From: Buttiauxella massiliensis
GTDB taxonomy: Bacteria > Pseudomonadota > Gammaproteobacteria > Enterobacterales > Enterobacteriaceae
DNA length: 64,000 nt
Assembly: GCF_902500225.1 (NCBI RefSeq)
Contig: NZ_LR722665.1
Location: 32,710 to 96,709 of the forward strand
Direction: 5' to 3'
Both the position numbers and the translations under genes were made by a program. Positions 50,171 through 59,087 of this stretch are shown here, in pieces. The stretch's first letter is position 1, and each line of letters opens with the position of its first letter. The notes below the pieces were generated by a model. The model saw nothing but the letters and a program-made list of their open reading frames with translations. It made no database searches and was not told the origin of the DNA.

Positions 50171-50746
50171 TCAACGCCTGATAAGCGGTTGAACTTTATT
50201 ATCAATAGCTTCCCGTGCACGGAAAATACGAGAACGTACAGTCCCTACTGGGCAATCCATGATGACGGCTATTTCTTCATAGCTCAAACCATCCAACTCC
50301 CGCAACGTAATTGCCATGCGTAAATCTTCCGGGAGTGACTCAATAGTACGGAAAACTATTTGTCTCAGTTCTTCAGACAACATTAAGTTCTCAGGGTTCG
50401 ATATTTCTTTCAATGCGCTGCCACTTTCGTAGTTTTCCGCATCAATTGCGTCCACATCACTTGATGGAGGACGGCGCCCCTGAGCAACAAGATAATTTTT
50501 TGCCGTGTTGACCGCTATACGGTACAACCATGTATAAAACGCGCTATCGCCACGGAATGAATCCAGCGCACGATAAGCTTTAATGAAAGACTCCTGCACC
50601 ACATCAGGAACATCTCCTGAAGGTACATAGCGGGAAACCAGACTCGCCACTTTATGCTGATAACGAATTACCAGTAAATTGAATGACTTCTGATCTCCCT
50701 TCTGGACCCGTTCGACGAGGACTTGATCCGTTAACTGCTCGCTCAT
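50171..50746 (-). CDS. rpoE: RpoE, envelope-stress sigma factor sigma-E
   Basis: A 191-residue ECF sigma factor. Region 2 (VVQESFIKAYRALDSFRGDSAFYTWLYRIAVNTAKNYL) and region 4 (DLRMAITLRELDGLSYEEIAVIMDCPVGTVRSRIFRAR) are complete. The start ATG at 50746 (MSEQLTDQVLV) is set by homology; the bases in front (CCTCGG) form a poor ribosome site, and an in-frame ATG 21 codons upstream is open. A sigma-E type promoter lies about 80 bases upstream, giving autoregulation. Confidence 0.97.
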   Translation of the reverse strand: MSEQLTDQVLVERVQKGDQKSFNLLVIRYQHKVASLVSRYVPSGDVPDVVQESFIKAYRALDSFRGDSAFYTWLYRIAVNTAKNYLVAQGRRPPSSDVDAIDAENYESGSALKEISNPENLMLSEELRQIVFRTIESLPEDLRMAITLRELDGLSYEEIAVIMDCPVGTVRSRIFRAREAIDNKVQPLIRR

Positions 50747-50827
50747 CCGAGGTAATGTCTCCCCAAACCTATTTCCACGCGTAATTGAAAAGCCAACCGA
50801 ACTCTGCATATATGAGCAAGTTCACGG

Positions 50828-50855
50828 TTGGAACGCTCGATTTGAGCAAAGTTCC
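50828..50855 (-). promoter_or_regulatory. Sigma-E-dependent promoter of rpoE
   Basis: On the minus strand GGAACTT (50849-50855) is followed after 16 bases by TCCAA (50828-50832), close to the sigma-E consensus GGAACTT-N16-TCAAA. It provides autoactivation of rpoE-rseABC. Confidence 0.75.
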
Positions 50856-51086
50856 CTTACGCCTTTGTTTTCCTGATCTGTTCCACGAATTATCTCTTCT
50901 TGATTATAAGTTTCGTGGCACAAACCGTGACACCTTTTTTATCCTAAAAGGCGATCGCTAAACTGCTTGAAGAGTATCGCATGAATCATGATTTTTCATC
51001 AGAAAATCTGCCACTAACATCGGACCTGTAACAAATATGGCTTATTCAGCACATAATTCAGATGAAACTGAGATCTTCAGCTCTTT

Positions 51087-51104
51087 TGTTTAGTTCATAT
51101 AACA
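51087..51104. promoter_or_regulatory. Upstream NadR-like box of nadB
   Basis: TGTTTA-N6-ATAACA, a five-of-six second half relative to the NadR pattern TGTTTA-N6-TAAACA. Confidence 0.5.
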
Positions 51105-51160
51105 CTTGATTAAAAAAAGCGTGTTAGAGCCCACATCGGGTGATATGCTGGCCCAACCTT

Positions 51161-51178
51161 TGTTTAGTAAATTAAACA
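51161..51178. promoter_or_regulatory. NadR box directly ahead of nadB
   Basis: TGTTTA-GTAAAT-TAAACA is a perfect NadR (NadI) operator. It ends two bases before the nadB start codon, so NadR bound with NAD would block expression. The remaining stretch of the 434-base rpoE-nadB gap shows no further feature that could be named with confidence. Confidence 0.85.
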
Positions 51179-51180
51179 CG

Positions 51181-52797
51181 ATGAACGCAAATTCCGAACT
51201 AGCTTGTGATGTATTAATCGTCGGTAGCGGAGCTGCTGGCCTCTCTCTTGCTTTACGGCTTGCCGAAAACAGCAAAGTTATTGTTCTGAGTAAGGGCCCA
51301 ATCAATGAAGGCTCAACATTATATGCTCAGGGTGGAATCGCTGCTGTGTTCGATGAAACGGACAGTATTGATTCACATGTAGAAGATACTCTCATCGCAG
51401 GTGCTGGAATTTGTGATCGTGACGCGGTGGAGTTTGTCGCCAGTAATGCACGACACTGTGTGCAATGGCTAATCGATCAGGGCGTGCTGTTTGACACAGA
51501 GGTCCAGGCAAATGGTGCGGAAAGCTACCATTTGACTCGTGAAGGTGGGCACAGCCATCGCCGAATTCTTCACGCAGCTGATGCCACAGGTAAAGAAGTT
51601 GAAACCACGCTAGTCGGTAAAGCGCTGAGTCATCCTAATATTCGCGTTATTGAACGCAGTAATGCTGTCGATCTTATTGTCTCGGACAAAATCGGCCTGC
51701 CGGGCACGCGCCGTGTTGTCGGTGCCTGGATTTGGAACCGTAACCGCGAAAAAGTAGAAACCTGTCGTGCGAAAGCTGTGGTCCTTGCCACCGGTGGCGC
51801 ATCAAAGGTTTATCAGTACACCACAAACCCGGACATCTCTTCAGGTGACGGTATAGCCATGGCCTGGCGAGCGGGTTGCCGTGTAGCAAACCTGGAATTC
51901 AATCAGTTCCACCCTACCGCTCTGTTCCACCCGCAAGCGCGCAACTTCCTGCTGACCGAAGCATTGCGCGGTGAAGGTGCCTATCTCAAGCGCCCGGATG
52001 GCACTCGCTTTATGCCTGATTTTGACGAGCGTGGCGAACTGGCACCGCGAGATATCGTGGCACGCGCCATCGATCATGAGATGAAACGACTGGGTGCAGA
52101 CTGCATGTACCTGGATATCAGCCACAAGCCGGAAGAGTTTGTGCGCCACCATTTCCCAACTATCTATGAAAAACTGATGGGCCTGGGTATCGATCTCACT
52201 AAAGAACCCGTGCCGGTAGTACCCGCTGCGCATTATACCTGCGGTGGCGTGATGGTCGATGAGAATGGGCGTACTGATGTTGACGGGCTTTATGCTATCG
52301 GCGAAGTGACATATACCGGCCTGCATGGCGCAAACCGTATGGCATCAAACTCACTGCTTGAATGCCTGGTTTATGGCTGGTCGGCAGCGGAAGATATAAT
52401 GAAGCGCATGCCTTATGCGCGCATTTCCCTCTCTTTACCTGACTGGGATGACAGCCGTGTAGATAACCCGGATGAACAAGTTGTTATCCAGCACAACTGG
52501 CATGAACTTCGTCTGTTTATGTGGGATTACGTCGGTATTGTGCGCTCAACGCGTCGTCTGGAACGCGCATTGCGCCGTATCACCATGTTGCAGCAAGAAA
52601 TCGACGAGTACTACGCCAACTTCCGTGTCTCGAACAATTTGCTGGAACTGCGCAATCTGGTGCAGGTTGCAGAGTTGATTGTGCGCTGCGCCATGATGCG
52701 GAAAGAAAGCCGGGGTCTGCACTACACGCTGGACTACCCGGATTTAGCCGAAAACTCCGGGCCAAGCATTCTCTCGCCACTCTACATAAATAAATAG
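51181..52797 (+). CDS. nadB: NadB, L-aspartate oxidase
   Basis: A 538-residue FAD enzyme that oxidises aspartate to iminoaspartate, the first step of de novo NAD synthesis. The dinucleotide motif [18 protein letters not shown] lies at residues 11-28; the active-site [12 protein letters not shown] and [11 protein letters not shown] are present. The start ATG at 51181 follows the NadR box; the frame is open further upstream without homology. The 3' end overlaps convergent trmN6 by 16 bases. Confidence 0.97.
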   Translation: MNANSELACDVLIVGSGAAGLSLALRLAENSKVIVLSKGPINEGSTLYAQGGIAAVFDETDSIDSHVEDTLIAGAGICDRDAVEFVASNARHCVQWLIDQGVLFDTEVQANGAESYHLTREGGHSHRRILHAADATGKEVETTLVGKALSHPNIRVIERSNAVDLIVSDKIGLPGTRRVVGAWIWNRNREKVETCRAKAVVLATGGASKVYQYTTNPDISSGDGIAMAWRAGCRVANLEFNQFHPTALFHPQARNFLLTEALRGEGAYLKRPDGTRFMPDFDERGELAPRDIVARAIDHEMKRLGADCMYLDISHKPEEFVRHHFPTIYEKLMGLGIDLTKEPVPVVPAAHYTCGGVMVDENGRTDVDGLYAIGEVTYTGLHGANRMASNSLLECLVYGWSAAEDIMKRMPYARISLSLPDWDDSRVDNPDEQVVIQHNWHELRLFMWDYVGIVRSTRRLERALRRITMLQQEIDEYYANFRVSNNLLELRNLVQVAELIVRCAMMRKESRGLHYTLDYPDLAENSGPSILSPLYINK

Positions 52798-53519
52798 AAA
52801 TCCTGGGTCAGGCTGCAGTAGCCTTCTGAATATTGCTGGTCTGGCCCACGAATCGTTAATCGATCGGTATAATATTCACCGTCTGTCGGTGAGAGCGCCA
52901 GCATGACACGATGCGGCAAGCGCGTTTCGTTATCAGCAACGTCGGTACGATAACGAACATGCCATCCCTGCTTTTTAGCCAGTTCAGTAAACGCCGTTCC
53001 CGCCGTTTCAGGCATGATCACACAGAAAAAACCGTCTTCCGTAATTAACTGCGTTGCGCTATTTAACAACGCGCTATGATCCAGTGTCGTGGTGTAGCGC
53101 GCCTGTGCTCGTTCTGCCGATGCACAATTGCTGCCCTGCTCAAAGAATGGCGGGTTACTGACAATCAGCGAATACCGCTGTGTCGCCTGCTCGGCCCATT
53201 CACGGATATCTGCACAATGCACTGTTATGCGTGGCGCCCACTGGCAACCTTTGGCATTTTCCGCAGCTTGCTCAGCGGCGACAGGATCAAGTTCCACAGC
53301 ATCGATCGTGACATTATCAGGAGTGCGTTGCGCGAGCATCAGCGCCAACAAACCACTACCTGTGCCGATGTCCAATACGCTAGTCACGTTTGCCACAGGC
53401 ACCCAGGCGCCAAGCAGTGTGCCATCTGTACCGACTTTCATTGCGCATCGATCGTGCGCGACAAAGAACTGTTTAAAGGTGAATCCATCACGACGCAATA
53501 CTGCTTTTTGACTGCACAT
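52782..53519 (-). CDS. trmN6: TrmN6 (YfiC), tRNA1-Val adenine-37 N6-methyltransferase
   Basis: A 245-residue SAM methyltransferase acting on A37 of tRNA-Val. The motif I is [15 protein letters not shown] and the catalytic motif IV reads NPPFF, where E. coli has NPPYY. The start ATG 53519 ([12 protein letters not shown]) gives the E. coli length; an upstream ATG would add 11 residues. It is convergent with nadB. Confidence 0.94.
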   Translation of the reverse strand: MCSQKAVLRRDGFTFKQFFVAHDRCAMKVGTDGTLLGAWVPVANVTSVLDIGTGSGLLALMLAQRTPDNVTIDAVELDPVAAEQAAENAKGCQWAPRITVHCADIREWAEQATQRYSLIVSNPPFFEQGSNCASAERAQARYTTTLDHSALLNSATQLITEDGFFCVIMPETAGTAFTELAKKQGWHVRYRTDVADNETRLPHRVMLALSPTDGEYYTDRLTIRGPDQQYSEGYCSLTQDFYLFM

Positions 53520-53652
53520 CTTAGCTACCCTATAGAGAAACGGGTGTAGCATAGGGGAAACTCGCTGCCAGGAAAAGCGTCAGTTACCCACACAAACAGA
53601 TGAAGATCGCAGCCATAACGTCTATAATCGGCGCCCTACATAGAGGAAGACC

Positions 53653-54975
53653 ATGACTGTAACCACTTTTTCCGAACTGGAACTTGACGAGAGTTTGTTA
53701 CTCGCGCTCCAGGACAAGGGCTTTACCCGCCCGACAGCTATTCAGGCTGCCGCCATTCCACCTGCACTTGAAGGGCGTGATGTCCTCGGTTCCGCGCCAA
53801 CCGGTACCGGTAAAACAGCCGCTTATTTGCTGCCTGTGTTACAGCATTTGGTCGATTTCCCGCGTAAGAAATCTGGCCCACCACGTATTTTGATCGTCAC
53901 GCCAACGCGTGAACTGGCAATGCAAGTGGCCGATCACGCTCGTGAACTGGCAAAACATACTCATCTTGATATCGCAACCATCACCGGTGGCGTGGCTTAT
54001 ATGAACCACGCGGAAGTGTTCAGCGAGAACCAGGATATTGTTGTTGCAACGACGGGTCGTCTACTTCAATACATCAAAGAAGAAAACTTTGATTGCCGTG
54101 CGGTAGAGACACTGATTCTTGATGAAGCCGATCGCATGTTGGATCTGGGCTTTGCGCAGGATATCGAAACCATTGCTGCTGAAACACGCTGGCGCAAACA
54201 AACCATGTTGTTCTCCGCAACGCTTGAAGGCGACGCGATCAAGAACTTCGCAGAGCGTTTGTTAGAAGATCCGGTAGAAGTTTCTGCAACCTCCTCAACT
54301 CGCGAGCGCAAGAAAATCCACCAGTGGTATTACCGTGCTGACAACGTTGAGCATAAAACGGCAATGCTGGTGCATTTGCTTAAGCAGCCAGACACTACAC
54401 GTTCAATCGTCTTTGTCCGTAAACGCGACCGTGTGCATGAACTGGTTGCATGGCTTCGTGAAGCGGGTATTAACACCTGCTACCTCGAAGGCGAAATGGT
54501 GCAGATGAAGCGTACCGAAGCTATCAAGCGTTTGACTGATGGTCGTGTGAGCGTGTTGATTGCGACCGATGTTGCCGCTCGTGGTATCGATATTCCAGAA
54601 GTGAGCCACGTGTTCAACTTCGATATGCCGCGTACTGCTGACACTTACCTGCACCGTATCGGGCGTACAGGCCGCGCGGGTCTCAAAGGTACCGCAATTT
54701 CTCTGGTTGAAGCGCATGACCATTTGCTGCTGGGCAAAGTCACGCGTTACATGAAAGAACCAATGAAAGCGCGCATTATCGAAGAGCTGCGCCCAACGAC
54801 CCGCGCACCAAGTGAGAAACTCACTGGTAAGCCGTCGAAGAAAGTGCTCGCGAAGCGCGAAGAGAAGAAAAAAGACGAGAAAGAAAAACCGCGTGTGAAA
54901 GTTCGTCTACGCGATAAAAAGAATGTCGGTAAGCGCCGAAAACCTAGCAGTGCTAAAACCGAATCAGCTGAATAA
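53653..54975 (+). CDS. srmB: SrmB, DEAD-box RNA helicase
   Basis: A 440-residue helicase for early 50S ribosome assembly. Motifs: Q motif (GFTRPTAIQAAAIPPAL), Walker A SAPTGTGKT, DEAD in LILDEADRMLD, SAT (LFSATLE), and HRIGRTGRAG. The tail after residue 385 is highly basic (KKVLAKREEKKKDEKEK) and probably binds RNA. The start is preceded by AGAGGAAG. Confidence 0.97.
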   Translation: MTVTTFSELELDESLLLALQDKGFTRPTAIQAAAIPPALEGRDVLGSAPTGTGKTAAYLLPVLQHLVDFPRKKSGPPRILIVTPTRELAMQVADHARELAKHTHLDIATITGGVAYMNHAEVFSENQDIVVATTGRLLQYIKEENFDCRAVETLILDEADRMLDLGFAQDIETIAAETRWRKQTMLFSATLEGDAIKNFAERLLEDPVEVSATSSTRERKKIHQWYYRADNVEHKTAMLVHLLKQPDTTRSIVFVRKRDRVHELVAWLREAGINTCYLEGEMVQMKRTEAIKRLTDGRVSVLIATDVAARGIDIPEVSHVFNFDMPRTADTYLHRIGRTGRAGLKGTAISLVEAHDHLLLGKVTRYMKEPMKARIIEELRPTTRAPSEKLTGKPSKKVLAKREEKKKDEKEKPRVKVRLRDKKNVGKRRKPSSAKTESAE

Positions 54976-54990
54976 ATCGTCAGTGAATAT

Positions 54991-55020
54991 AAAAACCGTC
55001 TCCATTGAGGCGGTTTTTTT
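54991..55020 (+). terminator. srmB intrinsic terminator
   Basis: ACCGTCTC-CATT-GAGGCGGT followed by a run of seven T, 15 bases past the srmB stop. Confidence 0.85.
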
Positions 55021-55076
55021 ACGATCTGAGTCAGGTTTTTAACCGTTTAATAACTGTTACTGACTCAAAGCCATAA

Positions 55077-55105
55077 AAAAGCCGGTGCAATGAGCACCGG
55101 CTTTT
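55077..55105. terminator. Bidirectional terminator between srmB and grcA
   Basis: AAAAGCCGGTGC...GCACCGGCTTTT forms a strong stem with A and T tracts on both sides; it can end grcA transcription leftward and serve as a backstop for srmB. Confidence 0.85.
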
Positions 55106-55120
55106 AAATCTTAAATACTG

Positions 55121-55147
55121 TATACCCGAAATAATTCGAGATGCAGA
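55121..55147. repeat. Truncated ERIC end next to the grcA stop codon
   Basis: TATACCCGAAATAATTCGAG followed by ATGCAG is the terminal sequence found at the end of ERIC elements, here without the rest. It abuts the grcA stop codon at 55151. Confidence 0.55.
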
Positions 55148-55150
55148 ATA

Positions 55151-55534
55151 TTAGAGGCTAGCAGTGAAAGTACGAGCAATCACGTCACGCTGCTGTTCTG
55201 CAGTCAGTGAGTTGAAACGCACTGCATAACCAGACACACGGATGGTCAGCTGTGGGTATTTTTCTGGGTGCTTAACAGCATCTTCCAGAGTTTCACGACG
55301 CAGCACGTTCACGTTCAGGTGCTGACCACCTTCCACACGAACTTCAGGTTTTGCTTCAACTGGGATTTCGCGATATTCGATTTCGCCCAATTTGCTCACT
55401 TCTACAACTTCGTCTTCTGCAAAACCAGCTTTAGCACAAACACAACGTGCTTCGCCTTTCTCGCTGTCCAGCAGCCAGATTGAGTTCAGGAGGGAATCAT
55501 TTGCAGCTTTAGTAATTTGGATACCAGTAATCAT
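55151..55534 (-). CDS. grcA: GrcA (YfiD), autonomous glycyl radical cofactor
   Basis: A 127-residue stand-in for the C-terminal end of pyruvate formate-lyase. It carries the glycyl radical in [15 protein letters not shown] (Gly near residue 102) and reactivates oxygen-cleaved PflB. The family length and the start [13 protein letters not shown] agree. Two FNR boxes and a -10 lie upstream, so it is induced without oxygen. Confidence 0.97.
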   Translation of the reverse strand: MITGIQITKAANDSLLNSIWLLDSEKGEARCVCAKAGFAEDEVVEVSKLGEIEYREIPVEAKPEVRVEGGQHLNVNVLRRETLEDAVKHPEKYPQLTIRVSGYAVRFNSLTAEQQRDVIARTFTASL

Positions 55535-55620
55535 TTTATTTCTCCCTATGGGCTAATTTTGTGATTCTATTTCGGGCCATAAGCTGGCTCATTGGTAAAA
55601 CCATTGTTGCGTTACTGATC

Positions 55621-55626
55621 TTTATA
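55621..55626 (-). promoter_or_regulatory. grcA -10 element TATAAA
   Basis: TATAAA on the minus strand places the transcript start near 55615, about 80 bases ahead of the grcA start. This puts the nearer FNR box at about -40.5. Confidence 0.6.
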
Positions 55627-55648
55627 CTAGCCAAAGTCGCTTCAAACT

Positions 55649-55662
55649 TTGATTTAAATCAA
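55649..55662. promoter_or_regulatory. FNR box I of grcA
   Basis: TTGATTTAAATCAA, a perfect palindromic FNR site (TTGAT-N4-ATCAA) centred 40.5 bases upstream of the predicted start. Confidence 0.85.
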
Positions 55663-55701
55663 TTAAATCCATACCTACAATATGGCTATGATATCATTTA
55701 T

Positions 55702-55715
55702 TTGTTTTACATCAA
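55702..55715. promoter_or_regulatory. FNR box II of grcA
   Basis: TTGTTTTACATCAA, one mismatch from the FNR consensus. Its centre is 53 bases from box I, the same distance as the -40.5/-93.5 pair described for E. coli yfiD. The rest of the 320-base gap between grcA and ung is AT-rich and holds no gene I can support. Confidence 0.7.
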
Positions 55716-55854
55716 CTTATCTCATCTCGTTCAAATTAAAAATTATGTAAATTCTCAAATTTTTTTAGGTTCCTGCGCCTATAGACGCTCAACCATTTTG
55801 CTTAGTAGAAAGAAGTGGTTAAGCTAACATCATTCCGAATCGCAGGAGAGCGAG

Positions 55855-56535
55855 ATGACAACCCCCCTCACGTGGCACGACGTGCTGGCGCAAGAAAAGC
55901 AGCAACCCTATTTCACAAATACCCTGGCAACCGTTGCAGAACGGCGAGCAGCCGGTGTAACTGTTTATCCGCCTCAGAAAGATGTGTTCAACGCATTCAG
56001 ATTTACTGAGCTGGGTGATGTGAAAGTCGTGATCCTTGGTCAAGACCCTTACCATGGCCCAGGACAGGCGCATGGGCTAGCCTTTTCTGTGCTCCCCGGC
56101 GTTGCAGTGCCACCATCATTAGCTAACATGTATAAAGAGCTACAAACCGATATTGCTGATTTCACGCGGCCAAACCACGGCTATCTGGAAAGCTGGGCGC
56201 GCCAGGGCGTATTATTGCTCAATACCGTACTAACTGTTGAAGCAGGCAATGCGCATTCGCATGCGAAATTAGGTTGGGAGACGTTCACGGATAAAGTGAT
56301 AGCGCTTATCAACGAACACTGTGAAGGTGTGGTCTTTTTGCTGTGGGGTTCGCACGCGCAGAAGAAAGGTAGCTTTATCGATCGCAATCGCCACCATGTT
56401 TTACAAGCCCCCCATCCTTCGCCTTTATCAGCACATCGTGGGTTTATGGGCTGCGGTCACTTCTCTAAAACTAATGAGTATCTGACTGAGTGCAACCAGC
56501 CAGCGATTAACTGGACGCCTGTATTGCCAGACTAA
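55855..56535 (+). CDS. ung: Ung, uracil-DNA glycosylase
   Basis: A 226-residue family-1 enzyme that removes uracil from DNA. The water-activating loop [18 protein letters not shown] is at about residues 62-79, [10 protein letters not shown] near 120 and the DNA-intercalation loop [11 protein letters not shown] near 187. The start ATG 55855 follows GCAGGAGAGCGAG. Length is close to E. coli Ung. Confidence 0.98.
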   Translation: MTTPLTWHDVLAQEKQQPYFTNTLATVAERRAAGVTVYPPQKDVFNAFRFTELGDVKVVILGQDPYHGPGQAHGLAFSVLPGVAVPPSLANMYKELQTDIADFTRPNHGYLESWARQGVLLLNTVLTVEAGNAHSHAKLGWETFTDKVIALINEHCEGVVFLLWGSHAQKKGSFIDRNRHHVLQAPHPSPLSAHRGFMGCGHFSKTNEYLTECNQPAINWTPVLPD

Positions 56536-56543
56536 AGAGACAA

Positions 56544-56567
56544 AAAAGCCAGCTTTCGCTGGCTTTT
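56544..56567. terminator. Bidirectional terminator between ung and yfiF
   Basis: AAAAGCCAGC-TTTC-GCTGGCTTTT with A and T tracts on both sides, lying between two convergent genes. Confidence 0.85.
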
Positions 56568-56589
56568 TAAAGCAGTCATTAACAAAGCA

Positions 56590-57651
56590 TCACGCTTTGT
56601 TTTGACGCCACCACTCAGAGAGCAACACACCGGTTGCTACTGATACATTCAGGCTTTCAACATTACCAGTACCGGTAATCGCCACGCTCATATCAGCATT
56701 TTCGAAGGTTGCATCGGAAACGCCTTCGCGCTCCTGACCTAACACCAGAACCATTTTCTTCGGCAACTCAGCTTTGAAGAGCGGAGTTCCTTTGTGGCTT
56801 GATGTCGTGACAATCGCATAACCGGCTTTACGGAATTGCTCCAGGCCGTCTTCGAAAGTCTCGCCGCTGATGGCTTCAACATGCTCCGCACCGCCTTCAG
56901 CAGTACGAACAGCAGCACCAGACTCCAGCATTGCCGCATCTTCCACCAGCAAACCTTTCACACCGAAGTGTGCACAGCTGCGCATAATGCCGCCAAGGTT
57001 GTGCGGGTTAGCCACGTTTTCCAGAGCCAGTACACAATCTTCTTCACCAGCTTTAGAAAGCCAGCTATCAACTGTGATACCACGACGCTTTTTAATGATG
57101 AAGCAAACGCCACCGTGGTGCTCAGTACCTGATGCTTTCACTAACTCAGCATCATCTACCACATGGTAGGCTTTACGGTTTGCTGCCATCCAACGTAATG
57201 CTTCTTTGAAACGCGGAGTCACGCTCTGGACAAACCAGGCGCGTACGATGCAATCAGGGCGGCTCAGGAACAGCGCCTGGCAAGCATTTTCACCGTAAAC
57301 ACGAGTTTCTTCCGCACGCTGGCGGCGAATCACTTCAGGATCAACAATTGGTCTGCCATTGGCACCCATTTGCTCGCCTGCTTCAACTACTTCTTCTCTT
57401 GGCGGTCGTGAAACCGTACGCCACGGGTTATCACCGCGATCGTCACGATCATCACTACGATTCCGATCACGCCCGGCGCCAGGCTTATCATCGCGACGTG
57501 GACCACGACGGCCCTCACCCCGTGACGGTGCTGCAGGACGCCCACCACCTTTACCTGTGCGCGGGTTTTGGCTGCGTTTTTCGCTGTCATCGTCACCGCG
57601 GACATACATCACTTTGACTTTGCCGCTTTTACCTTTAAATTCGTCGTTCAT
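56590..57651 (-). CDS. yfiF: YfiF, SPOUT-family RNA methyltransferase-like protein
   Basis: A 353-residue TrmH/SpoU-type protein. A long charged, Arg/Gly/Asp-rich N-terminal region (residues 1-100) precedes the RNA-binding domain ([24 protein letters not shown]) and the knotted catalytic domain ([50 protein letters not shown]). Its RNA substrate is not established. The start was set at [14 protein letters not shown] (57651) by homology. Confidence 0.93.
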   Translation of the reverse strand: MNDEFKGKSGKVKVMYVRGDDDSEKRSQNPRTGKGGGRPAAPSRGEGRRGPRRDDKPGAGRDRNRSDDRDDRGDNPWRTVSRPPREEVVEAGEQMGANGRPIVDPEVIRRQRAEETRVYGENACQALFLSRPDCIVRAWFVQSVTPRFKEALRWMAANRKAYHVVDDAELVKASGTEHHGGVCFIIKKRRGITVDSWLSKAGEEDCVLALENVANPHNLGGIMRSCAHFGVKGLLVEDAAMLESGAAVRTAEGGAEHVEAISGETFEDGLEQFRKAGYAIVTTSSHKGTPLFKAELPKKMVLVLGQEREGVSDATFENADMSVAITGTGNVESLNVSVATGVLLSEWWRQNKA

Positions 57652-57861
57652 TCTTCTCTCCACCTGGCTGAGCGCGTGGCGCGCAGATTACCCGATGTGG
57701 CACGGCTTAGCCATTAACTTTGGTCAAAAGCCAATAACTATTATATCCATCGAATAAATCACTTGGCTGGTACTCTATTAATCGCCGATAATATTTAACA
57801 TATAAGAAACATTACTGACGAGTTGACTGTTTTCAGACAACGTATCCTTTAGAGGTTAGCT

Positions 57862-58281
57862 ATGAATACCGTTTGTGCCGCCTGCCAGGCGATTAATCGC
57901 ATCCCCGATGAGCGTATTGACGACGGTGCGAAATGTGGTCGTTGTGGCCATGAGCTTTTTGATGGCGAAGTGATTAATGCCACCTGTGAAACCCTTGATA
58001 AACTGCTGCAAGATGATTTGCCCGTAGTTGTGGATTTCTGGGCTCCGTGGTGTGGGCCATGTGTGAACTTTGCGCCAATCTTCGAAGATGTGGCGGAAGA
58101 ACGCAGTGGAAAAGTACGTTTTGTGAAAGTAAATACAGAAGCAGAACCTGCACTTAGCGCACGTTTCCGTATCCGTAGCATTCCGACCATTATGGTGTTC
58201 AAAAAAGGTGAAATGGTCGACATGCTAAACGGCGCGATGCCTAAAGCACCGTTTGATAGTTGGCTGAACGAAAACATCTAA
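57862..58281 (+). CDS. trxC: TrxC, thioredoxin 2
   Basis: A 139-residue thioredoxin with an N-terminal zinc-finger carrying two CxxC pairs (CAACQ and CGRCG) and the catalytic WCGPC in [14 protein letters not shown]. It reduces cytosolic disulfides and in E. coli is induced by OxyR; a convincing four-part OxyR motif could not be picked out upstream. The start follows AGAGG. Confidence 0.97.
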   Translation: MNTVCAACQAINRIPDERIDDGAKCGRCGHELFDGEVINATCETLDKLLQDDLPVVVDFWAPWCGPCVNFAPIFEDVAEERSGKVRFVKVNTEAEPALSARFRIRSIPTIMVFKKGEMVDMLNGAMPKAPFDSWLNENI

Positions 58282-58353
58282 TTTCACGGGCACGTTTCTT
58301 GTGCCCGAATGCCTCATCTACGTTAGAATGGCGTTTTTAAGCTTGTTTATCTG

Positions 58354-59055
58354 ATGACTGAAAACGCCGTCCTACGTCTTCGTGCCGAACGCCTGGCGCG
58401 TGCAACCCGCCCTTTCCTTGCTCGTGGTAACCGCATCCGCCGTTGTCAACGTTGCTTGCTGCCGCTAAAACAATGCCTGTGCGAAACACTACAGCCGCAG
58501 AATGCACGTAGCCGTTTCTGCCTGGTGATGTTCGACACCGAACCGATGAAGCCAAGCAATACCGGGCGACTCATTGCAGATATTTTGCCGGATACCCAAG
58601 CTTTTCAGTGGTCACGAACCGAACCATCACAGGCACTGCTCGATTTAGTCAGTTCACCAGACTATCAACCGATGGTCGTATTCCCCGCTTCTTACGCAAG
58701 CGCTGGACGAGAAGTACTGACAACGCCACCTAAAAGTGGGAAACCACCGCTTTTTATCATGCTTGATGGCACCTGGACTGAAGCGCGTAAGATGTTCCGC
58801 AAGAGCCCTTATCTGGATAATCTTCCGGTCATTTCAGTGGATTTGAGTATTGTCTCGGCTTACCGACTCCGTGAAGCTCACGCGGACGGGCAATACTGCA
58901 CAGCAGAAGTCGCAGCAGCATTGCTCGCACTTGCAGACGATGAGCACGCAGCTGTTGGCCTCACAGAACATTTCACGCTTTTTCGCGAGCGATATCTGGC
59001 AGGCAAACCCCATCATCAGTCCAGCATCACAGCAGCAGAGACAGAAAGCGTTTAA
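58354..59055 (+). CDS. tapT: TapT (YfiP), tRNA-uridine aminocarboxypropyltransferase
   Basis: A 233-residue DTW-domain enzyme that makes acp3U47 in tRNA using SAM. The zinc-type cysteines are in RRCQRCLLPLKQCLC, the family-naming DTW motif reads DGTW in MLDGTWTEARKM, and RLREAHADGQYCTAEV follows. It is encoded upstream of patZ with a 32-base gap, as in E. coli. Confidence 0.94.
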   Translation: MTENAVLRLRAERLARATRPFLARGNRIRRCQRCLLPLKQCLCETLQPQNARSRFCLVMFDTEPMKPSNTGRLIADILPDTQAFQWSRTEPSQALLDLVSSPDYQPMVVFPASYASAGREVLTTPPKSGKPPLFIMLDGTWTEARKMFRKSPYLDNLPVISVDLSIVSAYRLREAHADGQYCTAEVAAALLALADDEHAAVGLTEHFTLFRERYLAGKPHHQSSITAAETESV

Positions 59056-59087
59056 ACTCACTGAGTTAATTCTCAGGGGAGAGAGCT

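Noticed and set aside
55561..55827. 88-codon hydrophobic open frame between grcA and ung
   Set aside because: It lies across the grcA promoter and both FNR boxes, has no clear ribosome site and no family resemblance. AT-rich control DNA readily gives such hydrophobic frames.
57720..57861. OxyR-type ATAG/CTAT pattern upstream of trxC
   Set aside because: Several CTAT/ATCG pieces occur, but the spacing of the four parts could not be made to fit.
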